A DNA stretch of 64,000 nucleotides from Woeseiaceae bacterium (GTDB taxonomy: Bacteria > Pseudomonadota > Gammaproteobacteria > Steroidobacterales > Woeseiaceae). The notes beneath the pieces were generated by a model. That model was not told where the DNA came from. It saw only the letters and a list, made by a program, of their open reading frames with translations, and searched no databases. The stretch is taken from contig JAHEFE010000009.1 of assembly GCA_024640365.1 (NCBI GenBank), positions 1 to 64,000 of the forward strand, read 5' to 3'. The translations under genes were made by a program, and so were the position numbers. The number at the start of each line of letters is the position of its first letter. Position 1 is the stretch's first letter. Below, piece by piece: positions 1 to 7,362 of this stretch.

Positions 1-52
1 CGAAGCCTTTGGCGCCGGGTTTACCTGGGGCTCAACACTTCTCAGGTTCTAG
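1..52 (+). CDS. fabH: 3' end of beta-ketoacyl-ACP synthase III (partial)
   Basis: Reading from base 2, the last 16 codons give EAFGAGFTWGSTLLRF followed by TAG at 50-52. This is the C-terminal signature of FabH, the condensing enzyme that starts type II fatty acid synthesis from acetyl-CoA and malonyl-ACP; Escherichia coli FabH ends almost identically with a GFTWGSALVRF tail. The rest of the gene lies left of the window. It is on the plus strand, whereas fabD, fabG, acpP and fabF lie on the minus strand from about 11.7 kb, so fabH is not part of that operon here. Only the tail is visible, but the match is very specific. Confidence 0.85.
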   Translation, partial: EAFGAGFTWGSTLLRF

Positions 53-181
53 CTGACGGTCGCTCCAAAAGAATATGAGTGAGTTTGCAGGGGCAGGGTG
101 CAACACCGGGTCACGCGGCCATCAAACAGCGCTGAAATCGTCTATTCGAAGACATTTCGGCCTGACTTATGGCTCTGTAAC

Positions 182-197
182 TGTGACGTGTGTCACA
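182..197. promoter_or_regulatory. Perfect CRP-type palindrome, upstream site
   Basis: TGTGA-N6-TCACA, a perfect match to the half-sites of the cAMP receptor protein consensus. It lies 144 bp upstream of a second perfect site. No well-placed -10 element is evident at class I or class II spacing, so it may act from a distance or on a promoter I do not recognise. Confidence 0.65.
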
Positions 198-325
198 CAG
201 TAGCTAATCGGCTGATATTACTGGTTTTTTCTTTGTGTTATGGAAAAAATAGACCCCCCACACCATTTTTCAGCCTCCGAAACGCTTCCGTAAGTCATTG
301 TATTTATTATTTTTACCGACAAAAA

Positions 326-341
326 TGTGACGTGGTTCACA
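326..341 (+). promoter_or_regulatory. Perfect CRP-type site in class II promoter position
   Basis: TGTGA-N6-TCACA centred at 333.5. A -10-like hexamer GATAAT (5 of 6 consensus) lies at 363-368, which puts the transcript start near 375 and the CRP site at -41.5. That is the standard class II CRP activation geometry. The start of transcription is deduced from spacing and not measured. The downstream gene would be the small ORF that starts at 454. Confidence 0.7.
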
Positions 342-362
342 TTATCACCAACGAGCTGTCGC

Positions 363-368
363 GATAAT
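363..368 (+). promoter_or_regulatory. -10 element of the CRP-type promoter
   Basis: GATAAT differs from TATAAT at one base and sits at exact class II spacing from the palindrome at 326-341. No good -35 hexamer is present, as expected for a class II CRP promoter in which the activator covers that region. Confidence 0.5.
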
Positions 369-453
369 GCGACACATAAAGGCGGATTCGATTTGCAACG
401 ACATACCGCTGAAAACCTGTCAGGGCACACAAATTGCAAAACCGGGAAAGCAC

Positions 454-663
454 ATGAAAACCACCGTACCAGACGACGACAGGCCACTGTCGGATACATC
501 TGTATCGCTGCAACTATCACTGATTCAGCGGCGAATCAGTGAATTAATGCAAAGCGAAGAAGAAGGCGGTGGACTAAGCCTGGTCGATGAAGACACCGAA
601 CCAAAGCATGGCGCCATAGATCCTTACAATCACAATCGCAGTTTTGGCCGCAAACGGAGATAG
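454..663 (+). CDS. Small uncharacterised protein under a CRP-type promoter
   Basis: A 69-residue ORF starting MKTTVPDDDR and ending in the basic tail RSFGRKRR. It is hydrophilic, with an acidic middle (SEEEGGG, DEDTEP) and no membrane segment or signal peptide. I do not recognise a family. The same frame is open from an ATG at 367, but that codon lies upstream of the predicted transcript start near 375, so 454 is the better start; a weak GGGA element precedes it by six bases. Support for a real gene comes from the class II CRP promoter about 80 bp upstream and the protein-like composition. Without homologues it remains a candidate. Confidence 0.45.
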   Translation: MKTTVPDDDRPLSDTSVSLQLSLIQRRISELMQSEEEGGGLSLVDEDTEPKHGAIDPYNHNRSFGRKRR

Positions 664-1310
664 AGGCGCTTTGAGGTTTATCGCATAGCGTTTGCACAGC
701 CGTAGCTGGTAATCGGTACGTTCTGATCATTCCGTCAGAGAATGCCATTTTTTTATTCCTGCCATCATTTCCCACAACGTAACGAACTAACGCTGAATTT
801 TTTTTCGGCGTGCCGACTTTGGCGCGCAGCACAGTGATGTGAAACTGTGTTGGCGTGGTAGAACACCACAGAACTTAACGGTGGTGGAAGCTGTATAGCG
901 CGCTCAGACGGCGCGCGCCTATATGGGGCGCTACTTAAGCCTAGGTTGCTTGGATAAGGATATTTTGGCATTTGTACGATCTCGACCTCCTGAGCCGAGA
1001 ACATACTTATGCGCATAATGTATATTATGTTAAATTGCATATCTACATCGAACCTACATAGATATAACCACCAACAACCACCCTCCCAACCCAATGACCC
1101 TTGCCCCGAAACATAAAGGGCTCAGCTCTCAAGTCACTCAATGGCCTAACCCAGTACCGTACCGTCAGCCGATAATCCGTGATATCGTGCCGCCGACAAG
1201 AATTGCGGCACATCGGTTTTACAAGCCGCTGGGGATTCAACAGATACACTAGGCCCGCCTGCAAGTATGGCGCTTGGCCCAATTTGACCGATGCAAGGTA
1301 GCACCAAGCA
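664..1310. other. Intergenic region with no recognisable gene
   Basis: About 650 bp without a convincing coding frame; the ORFs on both strands here have shadow-like composition. It contains a GC-rich inverted repeat near 898-918 and an AT-rich stretch with a short palindrome (TATGCGCATA) around 1008-1017. I see no tRNA, small RNA or terminator that I can defend. Confidence 0.5.
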
Positions 1311-2006
1311 ATGATTTTACGTTTGATACCGTTAATTACAGCCTATCTCCCTATTATTGGTATACACCTGAGCTACCTGGTTGCAATGAACGCCGGACAC
1401 GTTCAGGAATGCATTCCCTACCTCGATGGCTGCGTCACTATTAGCGCCACCGGTAGATACCCTCCATCCAGCCACTTTTTTAAAGCGACCTTGCTGCCAC
1501 AGTCTGTTTTCCTGGCCGTCTACTGGGGATTTGCAGTCGCCTGGCTCCGCGCACTGAACGGTAATTCAGCGAAGCCGCTGACTCTTATGGAGTGCGCAAT
1601 CGGAAGCATTGGGTTTGGTGGAGCCTTTTTTCTCATCCTGTACGTTACGTTTTTAGGCACGTACGACGATTTCTACACGGTAATGCGTTTGTTTGGGGTT
1701 TATTTCTACTTCTTGCTAACGGTGCTCGCACAGTTACTGCTAGTTCTGCAGGTCCGGAAATACGCTCGGGATTCTCTATTCAAGCGCTACACCAACATTC
1801 AGCTACTACTCTGCACCGCGCCATTCGTGTTGGGCGCTATTAACTTGACGTTGAAAGCCACTCTGGACGATTCAGCAGCCATAGAGGCGCGGATTGAATG
1901 GGCCGTAAGCATGATGATGCAGCTGTATTTTATCGCCGCCTACTACACTTGGAAACACACAGGTTTCGGCGCCAAATACACAGTAGAACGGGGCTCCTGG
2001 AGCTAG
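1311..2006 (+). CDS. Six-segment membrane protein, Frag1/DRAM/Sfk1-like
   Basis: A 231-residue polytopic membrane protein with about six hydrophobic segments, the first at residues 2-26. Between segments one and two is a luminal-type loop with Cys residues and an ISATGRYPP motif, then a second hydrophobic segment. That pattern resembles the Frag1/DRAM/Sfk1 family, whose bacterial members have no established role. The protein ends in a short charged tail (KYTVERGSWS). The start at 1311 is the first in-frame ATG, with a weak AGG element upstream. It converges with the coiled-coil gene on the other strand, leaving nine bases between stops. The family call is from remembered motif shape; the membrane topology is clear. 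Confidence 0.6.
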   Translation: MILRLIPLITAYLPIIGIHLSYLVAMNAGHVQECIPYLDGCVTISATGRYPPSSHFFKATLLPQSVFLAVYWGFAVAWLRALNGNSAKPLTLMECAIGSIGFGGAFFLILYVTFLGTYDDFYTVMRLFGVYFYFLLTVLAQLLLVLQVRKYARDSLFKRYTNIQLLLCTAPFVLGAINLTLKATLDDSAAIEARIEWAVSMMMQLYFIAAYYTWKHTGFGAKYTVERGSWS

Positions 2007-2015
2007 CGCACGCCA

Positions 2016-2510
2016 CTATTTGGGATCGTCTTCGTCCGGGGGATCGTAGCGGAGCTCACCGGTAGATATCATATCGGTTGAGGCGTGTGCCAATTCAAGC
2101 TCTGTTTTAGCTTCGCGCAGCATTACCTCGGAAATAATGTTTTCACTGGCTTTTTCTGTCAGCTCATGGCGCAATTCTCGGGTTTTATGAACGGAATCCC
2201 TGAGACTTTTCTTCAGGTCGTCAATGCGAACATCCTTTTCCTGGCGTTTCTCTTCCGAAATCTTTAGAAGCTCTTCGAATTCCCGCACCTTTTTCTCAAG
2301 TCCTTCCCGATCTTCCTTGAGCTTAGCCACATCCGCCTTATGAACCCGCAGATCAGCCTCCAGGGATCTAATCTTGCCGTCCCGCGGATCAGCACCTTGG
2401 CTCTTGCCAATTTTTTTTCCCAAGCGACTCAGAAAAAGCGTAACCAACCACCCGACAACAACGCCGCCGATCGCTACAAGAATAAATTCAACAGGTATTA
2501 CTGCTGGCAT
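2016..2510 (-). CDS. Single-pass membrane protein with long coiled coil
   Basis: 164 residues: one N-terminal transmembrane segment (about residues 8-27), a basic stop-transfer stretch (RLGKKIGK), then a helical region of about 100 residues rich in E, K, L and R with heptad character, and an acidic tail (DPPDEDDPK). The layout resembles YhcB/ZapG (DUF1043), an inner-membrane protein linked to cell division and envelope synthesis, but the sequence similarity I can see is limited to architecture and this one is longer. The coiled coil would be cytoplasmic. It is transcribed alone and convergent to the Frag1-like gene. Confidence 0.55.
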   Translation of the reverse strand: MPAVIPVEFILVAIGGVVVGWLVTLFLSRLGKKIGKSQGADPRDGKIRSLEADLRVHKADVAKLKEDREGLEKKVREFEELLKISEEKRQEKDVRIDDLKKSLRDSVHKTRELRHELTEKASENIISEVMLREAKTELELAHASTDMISTGELRYDPPDEDDPK

Positions 2511-2738
2511 ACCAAGCCCCCAACCGCCATCAAGGCGATCCTTTCGTAAAAGGATACTGGCAATCCCCTAACTAACGAAATGAACCAGTTCTCATTCGAA
2601 GCGCCCGAATTTTCCCATCAAAATCAATGGACGAGCATTACTTCGACGCACACTATACCTTTATTAATGCTTTTAAAACAATCGCTTACCTTTCTTTTTT
2701 CATGTGCTTTATTACTATAATCCGATCGGACTCCGCAA

Positions 2739-3701
2739 CTAGGGTAATTGCCGTTGCAGCAAATTGACCACCTCCACGCCTTTATCTGTAAAGTCAGTGA
2801 AGAACCCGTCAATGTCCTCATTGGCAGTAAACCACGAAATCATCTCTGCCATTGATGAAAATCCAGGGGCCAACTGATCGGCGCGGAATGTGTAGGGGTG
2901 AACTGCCAGCCCTCGCTCGTGCGCGGCTGCAACCAGACCGGTCGATGATTTCACGGCCGTCATTTCATCAAATTTGTACAACTGCATAATCCACGGACCT
3001 ATTCCATCCGCATATTCAGCGACATCCGTTAACCCTGCGGCCGACAATAATTCATCGTAATCGGTGGCCGCCTCACCCCAACTGTTATCACCAAGTAGCT
3101 GAATCAACTTTAGGTTGCTACCCAGCTCGTGCCGGACTCGCTTTAATTCAGCGGCATCAAAGCATTGTAAGAATACGGGATCTGAGCGCCTTTCATAACC
3201 GAACTCTGCCAGCATACGGAGGACAGCCTCCGCCAGGTCGAATCCATTCTCGCGATGCCATGCGGGCCTCTTGATTTCCGGATAAATACCAACCGATCTA
3301 CCAGTTGATCGGTTCAGACCAGCAATCATCTCAAGCTCGTCCCGCAACGTAACAATGCCAAAATTACCAGTACCCGCCGGAAAGCGTTTGGGAAAAACAG
3401 GTTTGGAAATGGCGCCCTCAAAGCGTTCAAACAGCTTCAGCGAACGCAATTCCGGTAAATCAAAATCACGAACATAAAAATGCCCGTCGTCACGTGCGCG
3501 TAATGGAAATTTTTGCGCAACATCACTAACGTCATCTAATAAAACATCATGCATTACAATGAGTTCGCCGTCGCGGGAGGCAACCACATCCTGCTCAAGG
3601 TAATCCGCACCCATTCCGTAGGCCAGCGCCTTTGCCGCTAGCGTGTGCTCGGGCAAGTAGCCCGATGCGCCGCGGTGTGCAATCACCAGTGGTTTATTCA
3701 T
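2739..3701 (-). CDS. Glycerophosphodiester phosphodiesterase family protein
   Basis: 320 residues of the GDPD TIM-barrel family, which hydrolyses glycerophosphodiesters to glycerol 3-phosphate and an alcohol. The HRGASG motif sits at residues 9-14, followed by PEHT, the metal-binding LEQD and the conserved His of VMHD near residue 51; the C-terminus has the typical GFFTDFTDKG. Length fits GlpQ more than the shorter UgpQ, yet there is no signal peptide because the catalytic motif begins at residue 9, so a cytoplasmic location is inferred. An in-frame GTG lies immediately before the ATG and has the better spaced GGAG. It starts 24 bases after the TIR-like gene stops, so the two are probably co-transcribed. 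Confidence 0.9.
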   Translation of the reverse strand: MNKPLVIAHRGASGYLPEHTLAAKALAYGMGADYLEQDVVASRDGELIVMHDVLLDDVSDVAQKFPLRARDDGHFYVRDFDLPELRSLKLFERFEGAISKPVFPKRFPAGTGNFGIVTLRDELEMIAGLNRSTGRSVGIYPEIKRPAWHRENGFDLAEAVLRMLAEFGYERRSDPVFLQCFDAAELKRVRHELGSNLKLIQLLGDNSWGEAATDYDELLSAAGLTDVAEYADGIGPWIMQLYKFDEMTAVKSSTGLVAAAHERGLAVHPYTFRADQLAPGFSSMAEMISWFTANEDIDGFFTDFTDKGVEVVNLLQRQLP

Positions 3702-3725
3702 CACATTGTCGACTCCAGCTGCTCA

Positions 3726-4175
3726 TCAGGGAAAATCAATGACTTCCCACCGCGATGTCTCGGTGAGTCGGGCATGCCGCGCGATCATATCGATCATATT
3801 GCGTTCGTTCCACTCGATTATCTGGGTCGCTTTTTCTTTTACTTCATCCGGTATATCGAAGGCGCCACCATAAGACTCCATGACGATGACTGGCTTTTCC
3901 TGCGCTTCCGCTGCGCTAAGCTGAAAGCGCACCAGATCTGGTCTGAGCATGTAGCTAGTTAGCGTTACTACTACCGCTTCAGCCTCTCCTATTTGCTTGA
4001 GAAGTTCTTCCTTCATGAGTTCCAGCCCTGCTGTTGGCGGCAAATTCTCCGGCTTACTGCAGTTCAGGTAAAAGAAACGATCATTACTCTCCAGGAACTC
4101 AAATACCCGCAGGTACTCCGCGTCTTCTTCAAAAGCATGACTAACGAAAATCCGGATCGGATTGCCTTCTGACAT
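3726..4175 (-). CDS. TIR-like domain protein, catalytic Glu position is Gln
   Basis: 149 residues forming a single small alpha/beta domain. The N-terminus IRIFVSHAF is a TIR-type first strand and loop, followed by EAEAVVVTLTSY and a LVRFQLSAAEAQEKPVIVM block, which matches the layout of TIR-like (DUF1863/ThsB-type) proteins. In that block NAD-cleaving TIR proteins carry a W-x3-E pattern; here the aligned position is Q85, so NADase activity is doubtful. The start is firm: ATG at 4175 with GGGAG seven bases upstream. The neighbour downstream is a GDPD enzyme, and an EEP hydrolase is divergent. No ThsA or other recognised defence partner is adjacent. The fold call is fairly confident; function is unknown. 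Confidence 0.6.
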   Translation of the reverse strand: MSEGNPIRIFVSHAFEEDAEYLRVFEFLESNDRFFYLNCSKPENLPPTAGLELMKEELLKQIGEAEAVVVTLTSYMLRPDLVRFQLSAAEAQEKPVIVMESYGGAFDIPDEVKEKATQIIEWNERNMIDMIARHARLTETSRWEVIDFP

Positions 4176-4365
4176 GACTTTCTCCCAATTCTGAATTTGA
4201 CCCCTAGTTTAACGAAACCAATCTGATTTGTACCAGTGCAAAGGTCTCAAAAAACATTCATCAACTCGCTGCAGAGTCTGCCAACAGGGCTCCGCCTGTG
4301 TCATCATACGCTCTCATCGTACCGACAAGGATGGATCCAGACCGGCTAATCATCCGGCACACAAA

Positions 4366-5106
4366 ATGCGTTTCTTGCTTTACAACATTCGTTACGGCGT
4401 TGGCAGCGGTGCTTCCATGCACGTTCCGCTCCCAGGCGCGGGCTACCTGATTGGCAATAAGGGCAACCTCGCTAAAATCACCGACTTCATAGCATCAGCC
4501 GATGCCGATATTGTCGGCTTGATTGAAGTAGATAGCGGTTCGATCCGTAGTCGCAAAATTCATCAGGCTGAAATCATCGCCCAGAGCCTTGCAATGAATA
4601 CGTCATACGAGTGCAAGTACGGGGAATCGTCAATAAATCAGTTGCTGCCTATTGTCCGTAAACAGGGCAACGCTTTCCTTGCTGCCGACAGGGTTCACGG
4701 CGAGACTTTTCATTATTTCGACACCGGCATCAAACGACTCATCATCGAGTTGGAAATGGCAGATTTCGCAATTTTTCTGGTGCACTTGTCACTCAAGTAT
4801 CGTCACCGCCACTTACAACTGCGCCACCTCTATGACTTGATCAAAGCAACCAAGAAGCCAGTTATCGTGGCTGGCGACTTCAACACATTCTGGGGAGAGG
4901 ATGAAATATACCTGTTCATGCGTGCGGCGGGTTTGTGGAGCGCGAATGTTGAAGGGTTACCGTCCTACCCAAGTAGAGCCCCACGCAAAGAACTCGATTT
5001 CATCCTGCATCAGAAGGAAGTGCACATCACGAATTTTGAAATTCCTCAAGTCCATTACTCAGATCATCTTCCCCTGATCTGTGACTTCGAGGTCGATAAA
5101 ACCTGA
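4366..5106 (+). CDS. Endonuclease/exonuclease/phosphatase family hydrolase
   Basis: 246 residues from MRFLLYNIRYGVG. The EEP-fold metal-dependent hydrolase motifs are present: LLYNIRYG at the start, GLIEVD (metal-binding Glu), VAGDFNTFWG (Asp and Asn) and the terminal YSDHLPLICDFE with the catalytic SDH. Members cut DNA, RNA, phosphoinositides, sphingomyelin or small phosphodiesters, and the sequence alone does not settle the substrate. The frame is open upstream to 4228, but the stretch before 4366 does not look like protein and the family motif begins right at this ATG. No signal peptide is seen, so it is likely cytoplasmic. It is divergent from the TIR-like gene, sharing about 190 bp. Confidence 0.85.
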   Translation: MRFLLYNIRYGVGSGASMHVPLPGAGYLIGNKGNLAKITDFIASADADIVGLIEVDSGSIRSRKIHQAEIIAQSLAMNTSYECKYGESSINQLLPIVRKQGNAFLAADRVHGETFHYFDTGIKRLIIELEMADFAIFLVHLSLKYRHRHLQLRHLYDLIKATKKPVIVAGDFNTFWGEDEIYLFMRAAGLWSANVEGLPSYPSRAPRKELDFILHQKEVHITNFEIPQVHYSDHLPLICDFEVDKT

Positions 5107-5148
5107 TCCACTTCACTCCCACATTGTTTACGCAAAACTGAGAAGACC

Positions 5149-7173
5149 ATGAAAGAGCTTAAACACTGGCGCACAGAATTTGATAGTTCCGGCATTTGCT
5201 GGCTAGCTTTTGATAAAGCGGACAGCAGCGCCAACGTACTGTCGGGCGACGTCCTGCAGGAACTGGATCTTTTGTTAAAACGCTTTGAAGACAATCTCCC
5301 ACGCGGCGTTGTCATTCACTCCGGCAAACCCAATGGATTCATCATGGGTGCCGATATTGCGGAATTCACCAAAATTACATCCGAAGAAAGTGCCTTTACA
5401 TTGGTGCGCCTCGGTCAACAAGTAATCGATCGACTCGAAGTTCTCAAGTGTCCAACTGTTGCGGTCATAAACGGTTTTGCCCTCGGTGGCGGACTCGAAT
5501 TAGCACTCGCCTGCCGCAATCGACTCGCACTGGATAACAGCAGTCGTATACTCGGCTTCCCGGAGGTGATGCTGGGACTACACCCCGGATTCGGCGGAAC
5601 CGTCAGATCAGTCCAGCTTGCTGGCGTCCGACCTGCTCTGGAAATGATGCTTGGCGGCCAGTCTATTCACGTGGGCAAAGCCGTCAAACTCGGGTTGGTA
5701 GACCGCATTGTATCAGCAGATAACTGGCGTCAATCAGCACGAGAAATGATTGCACATCCAGTTACACGCTCGCGCCCTCCTTTGCTCGAACGTATTTTTA
5801 ATCTGGCTCCAGTGCGCCCACTTATTGGTAAAGTTCTGCGCAAACAAGTCGCCGCTCGCGCCAAGCCGCAGCATTACCCGGCACCCTACGCAATTATTGA
5901 TTTGTGGATCAAGTACGGAGCGTCCCCAGTAACGGGCTATGAAGCTGAAGCACGGTCATTTGCGCACCTTATGTGTACGGATGCTTCGCGCAATCTGGTT
6001 CGTGTCTTTTTCTTACAAAACCGACTAAAGACACAGGGCAAGAAAGGAGCAAAGAAAGTAGAACGGGTACATGTGATTGGCGCCGGCGTGATGGGCGGCG
6101 ACATTGCCTCATGGTGCGCATTGAAAGGCCTCCACGTAACCTTGCAAGACAGGGGTATTGAATTTATTGAGCCTGCAATAAATCGGGCCCACAAGATGTT
6201 CGACAAGCGAATTCGTGATCCTCAGGCGCGCCAAGCTGCGGTAGGAAGACTCATTGCAGACGTCAACGGTGACGGGGTCGCAGAAGCGGAAATCATCATT
6301 GAAGCCATCTTTGAAAATAAGGTGGCTAAACAGGCTTTATATCGCGATATTGAACCGCGTATGAAAGAAAGCGCCATTCTTGCCAGTAACACTTCCAGCA
6401 TCCCACTTGAGGACTTGGCCTCCGGGCTTGCGCATCCTGAGCGATTAGTCGGTCTTCATTTCTTCAATCCAGTAGCAAAATTACCTCTGGTCGAAGTTAT
6501 ACGCTCCGCCCTCTCGGCAGATGATGCTATCAATAATGGCCTCCAATTCGTCAAGGCCATTGGCAAGTTTCCGTTGGAATGTCGCAGTGCTCCAGGCTTC
6601 GTCGTAAATCGAATTCTGGCACCCTATATGGCCGAAGCAATGAAGCTCGCCCAGGAAGGTCTACCGATTGAGACCATCGACAAAGTCGCGGAAAATTTCG
6701 GTATGCCCATCGGACCAGTCGAACTGGCAGACAGCGTCGGCCTCGACGTCGCACTCAATGTATCGGAGATATTGGGTAGGGCCGGGCAATCTACTATGCC
6801 TGAGGAATTAATCAATATGGTCAAATCCGGCCATATGGGGAGAAAAACAGGCCAAGGATTTTATCGCTGGGAGAACGGCAAAGCGATCAAAAGCAAATCC
6901 GCCAATAATTCCATTCCTGCGGATACAGAAGACAGGCTCATTCTCAGCATGGTCAACGAGGCTGTGGAATGTCTTCACGAAGGAATCGTCGCCGATGCCG
7001 ATTTGCTCGATGCTGGAGTCATATTTGGCACTGGCTTCGCACCATTCAGAGGCGGGCCATTGCAGTACGCGCGAGATAGAGGCCTCGAGGCAGTTAAAGC
7101 CCGATTGCGGGAGTTGGCCGCACGCTATGGGGAACGATTTACGCCAGGTGAACAATGGGAGTCTCTAAAATAA
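5149..7173 (+). CDS. fadJ: Fatty acid oxidation multifunctional enzyme, FadJ type
   Basis: 674 residues with the two-domain layout of FadJ/FadB: an enoyl-CoA hydratase half and an L-3-hydroxyacyl-CoA dehydrogenase half, carrying out hydration and NAD-dependent oxidation in beta-oxidation. The hydratase glutamates are visible at E117 in GGGLELALA and E139 in FPEVMLGL. The NAD-binding loop VIGAGVMGGDIA is near residues 309-320, SNTSS at 413-417 and the catalytic His in GLHFFNP at 437. The central section, with PVTGYEAEARSFAHL, and the C-terminus with FRGGPLQYAR match FadJ better than FadB. No thiolase gene is adjacent. The start ATG at 5149 is the first of the frame. The same window encodes acyl-CoA dehydrogenases and EtfAB that would act just upstream in the pathway. 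Confidence 0.93.
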   Translation: MKELKHWRTEFDSSGICWLAFDKADSSANVLSGDVLQELDLLLKRFEDNLPRGVVIHSGKPNGFIMGADIAEFTKITSEESAFTLVRLGQQVIDRLEVLKCPTVAVINGFALGGGLELALACRNRLALDNSSRILGFPEVMLGLHPGFGGTVRSVQLAGVRPALEMMLGGQSIHVGKAVKLGLVDRIVSADNWRQSAREMIAHPVTRSRPPLLERIFNLAPVRPLIGKVLRKQVAARAKPQHYPAPYAIIDLWIKYGASPVTGYEAEARSFAHLMCTDASRNLVRVFFLQNRLKTQGKKGAKKVERVHVIGAGVMGGDIASWCALKGLHVTLQDRGIEFIEPAINRAHKMFDKRIRDPQARQAAVGRLIADVNGDGVAEAEIIIEAIFENKVAKQALYRDIEPRMKESAILASNTSSIPLEDLASGLAHPERLVGLHFFNPVAKLPLVEVIRSALSADDAINNGLQFVKAIGKFPLECRSAPGFVVNRILAPYMAEAMKLAQEGLPIETIDKVAENFGMPIGPVELADSVGLDVALNVSEILGRAGQSTMPEELINMVKSGHMGRKTGQGFYRWENGKAIKSKSANNSIPADTEDRLILSMVNEAVECLHEGIVADADLLDAGVIFGTGFAPFRGGPLQYARDRGLEAVKARLRELAARYGERFTPGEQWESLK

Positions 7174-7240
7174 CGGGCAATGACTGCAGTAATTATCGAC
7201 TCAGCGCTACTGGGCAGGCTAAACTGTGCGACGCATCACG

Positions 7241-7275
7241 TTGCTGAGGATATGTTGTATCCGTAGCCTCAGCAA
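7241..7275. repeat. Inverted repeat in the leader of the cNMP-binding/rhodanese gene
   Basis: Perfect 9-bp arms TTGCTGAGG (7241-7249) and CCTCAGCAA (7267-7275), with a nested GGATA/TATCC pair inside. It can fold into a strong hairpin but has no following T-run, so it is not a classical intrinsic terminator. It lies between the fadJ stop and the next gene's start. Confidence 0.5.
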
Positions 7276-7362
7276 TAAAGGTAAACTGTCCGGGATAACA
7301 CGACTAACCATTTGCGGAGGCTGGCAGAGCTCTCGCTAATTTAAATAAGAGCAGTAACAGCA

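Noticed and set aside
367-453. Longer version of the small ORF starting at 367
   Set aside because: The ATG at 367 lies upstream of the predicted transcript start near 375 and overlaps the -10 element. The 454 start fits better.
1043-1282. Minus-strand 79-residue ORF
   Set aside because: Composition and lack of motifs mark it as a shadow in an intergenic region; no ribosome binding site is visible.
3726-4175. A full Thoeris defence system
   Set aside because: Only the TIR-like gene is present. There is no ThsA (SLOG-type) gene, and the usual Glu is Gln.
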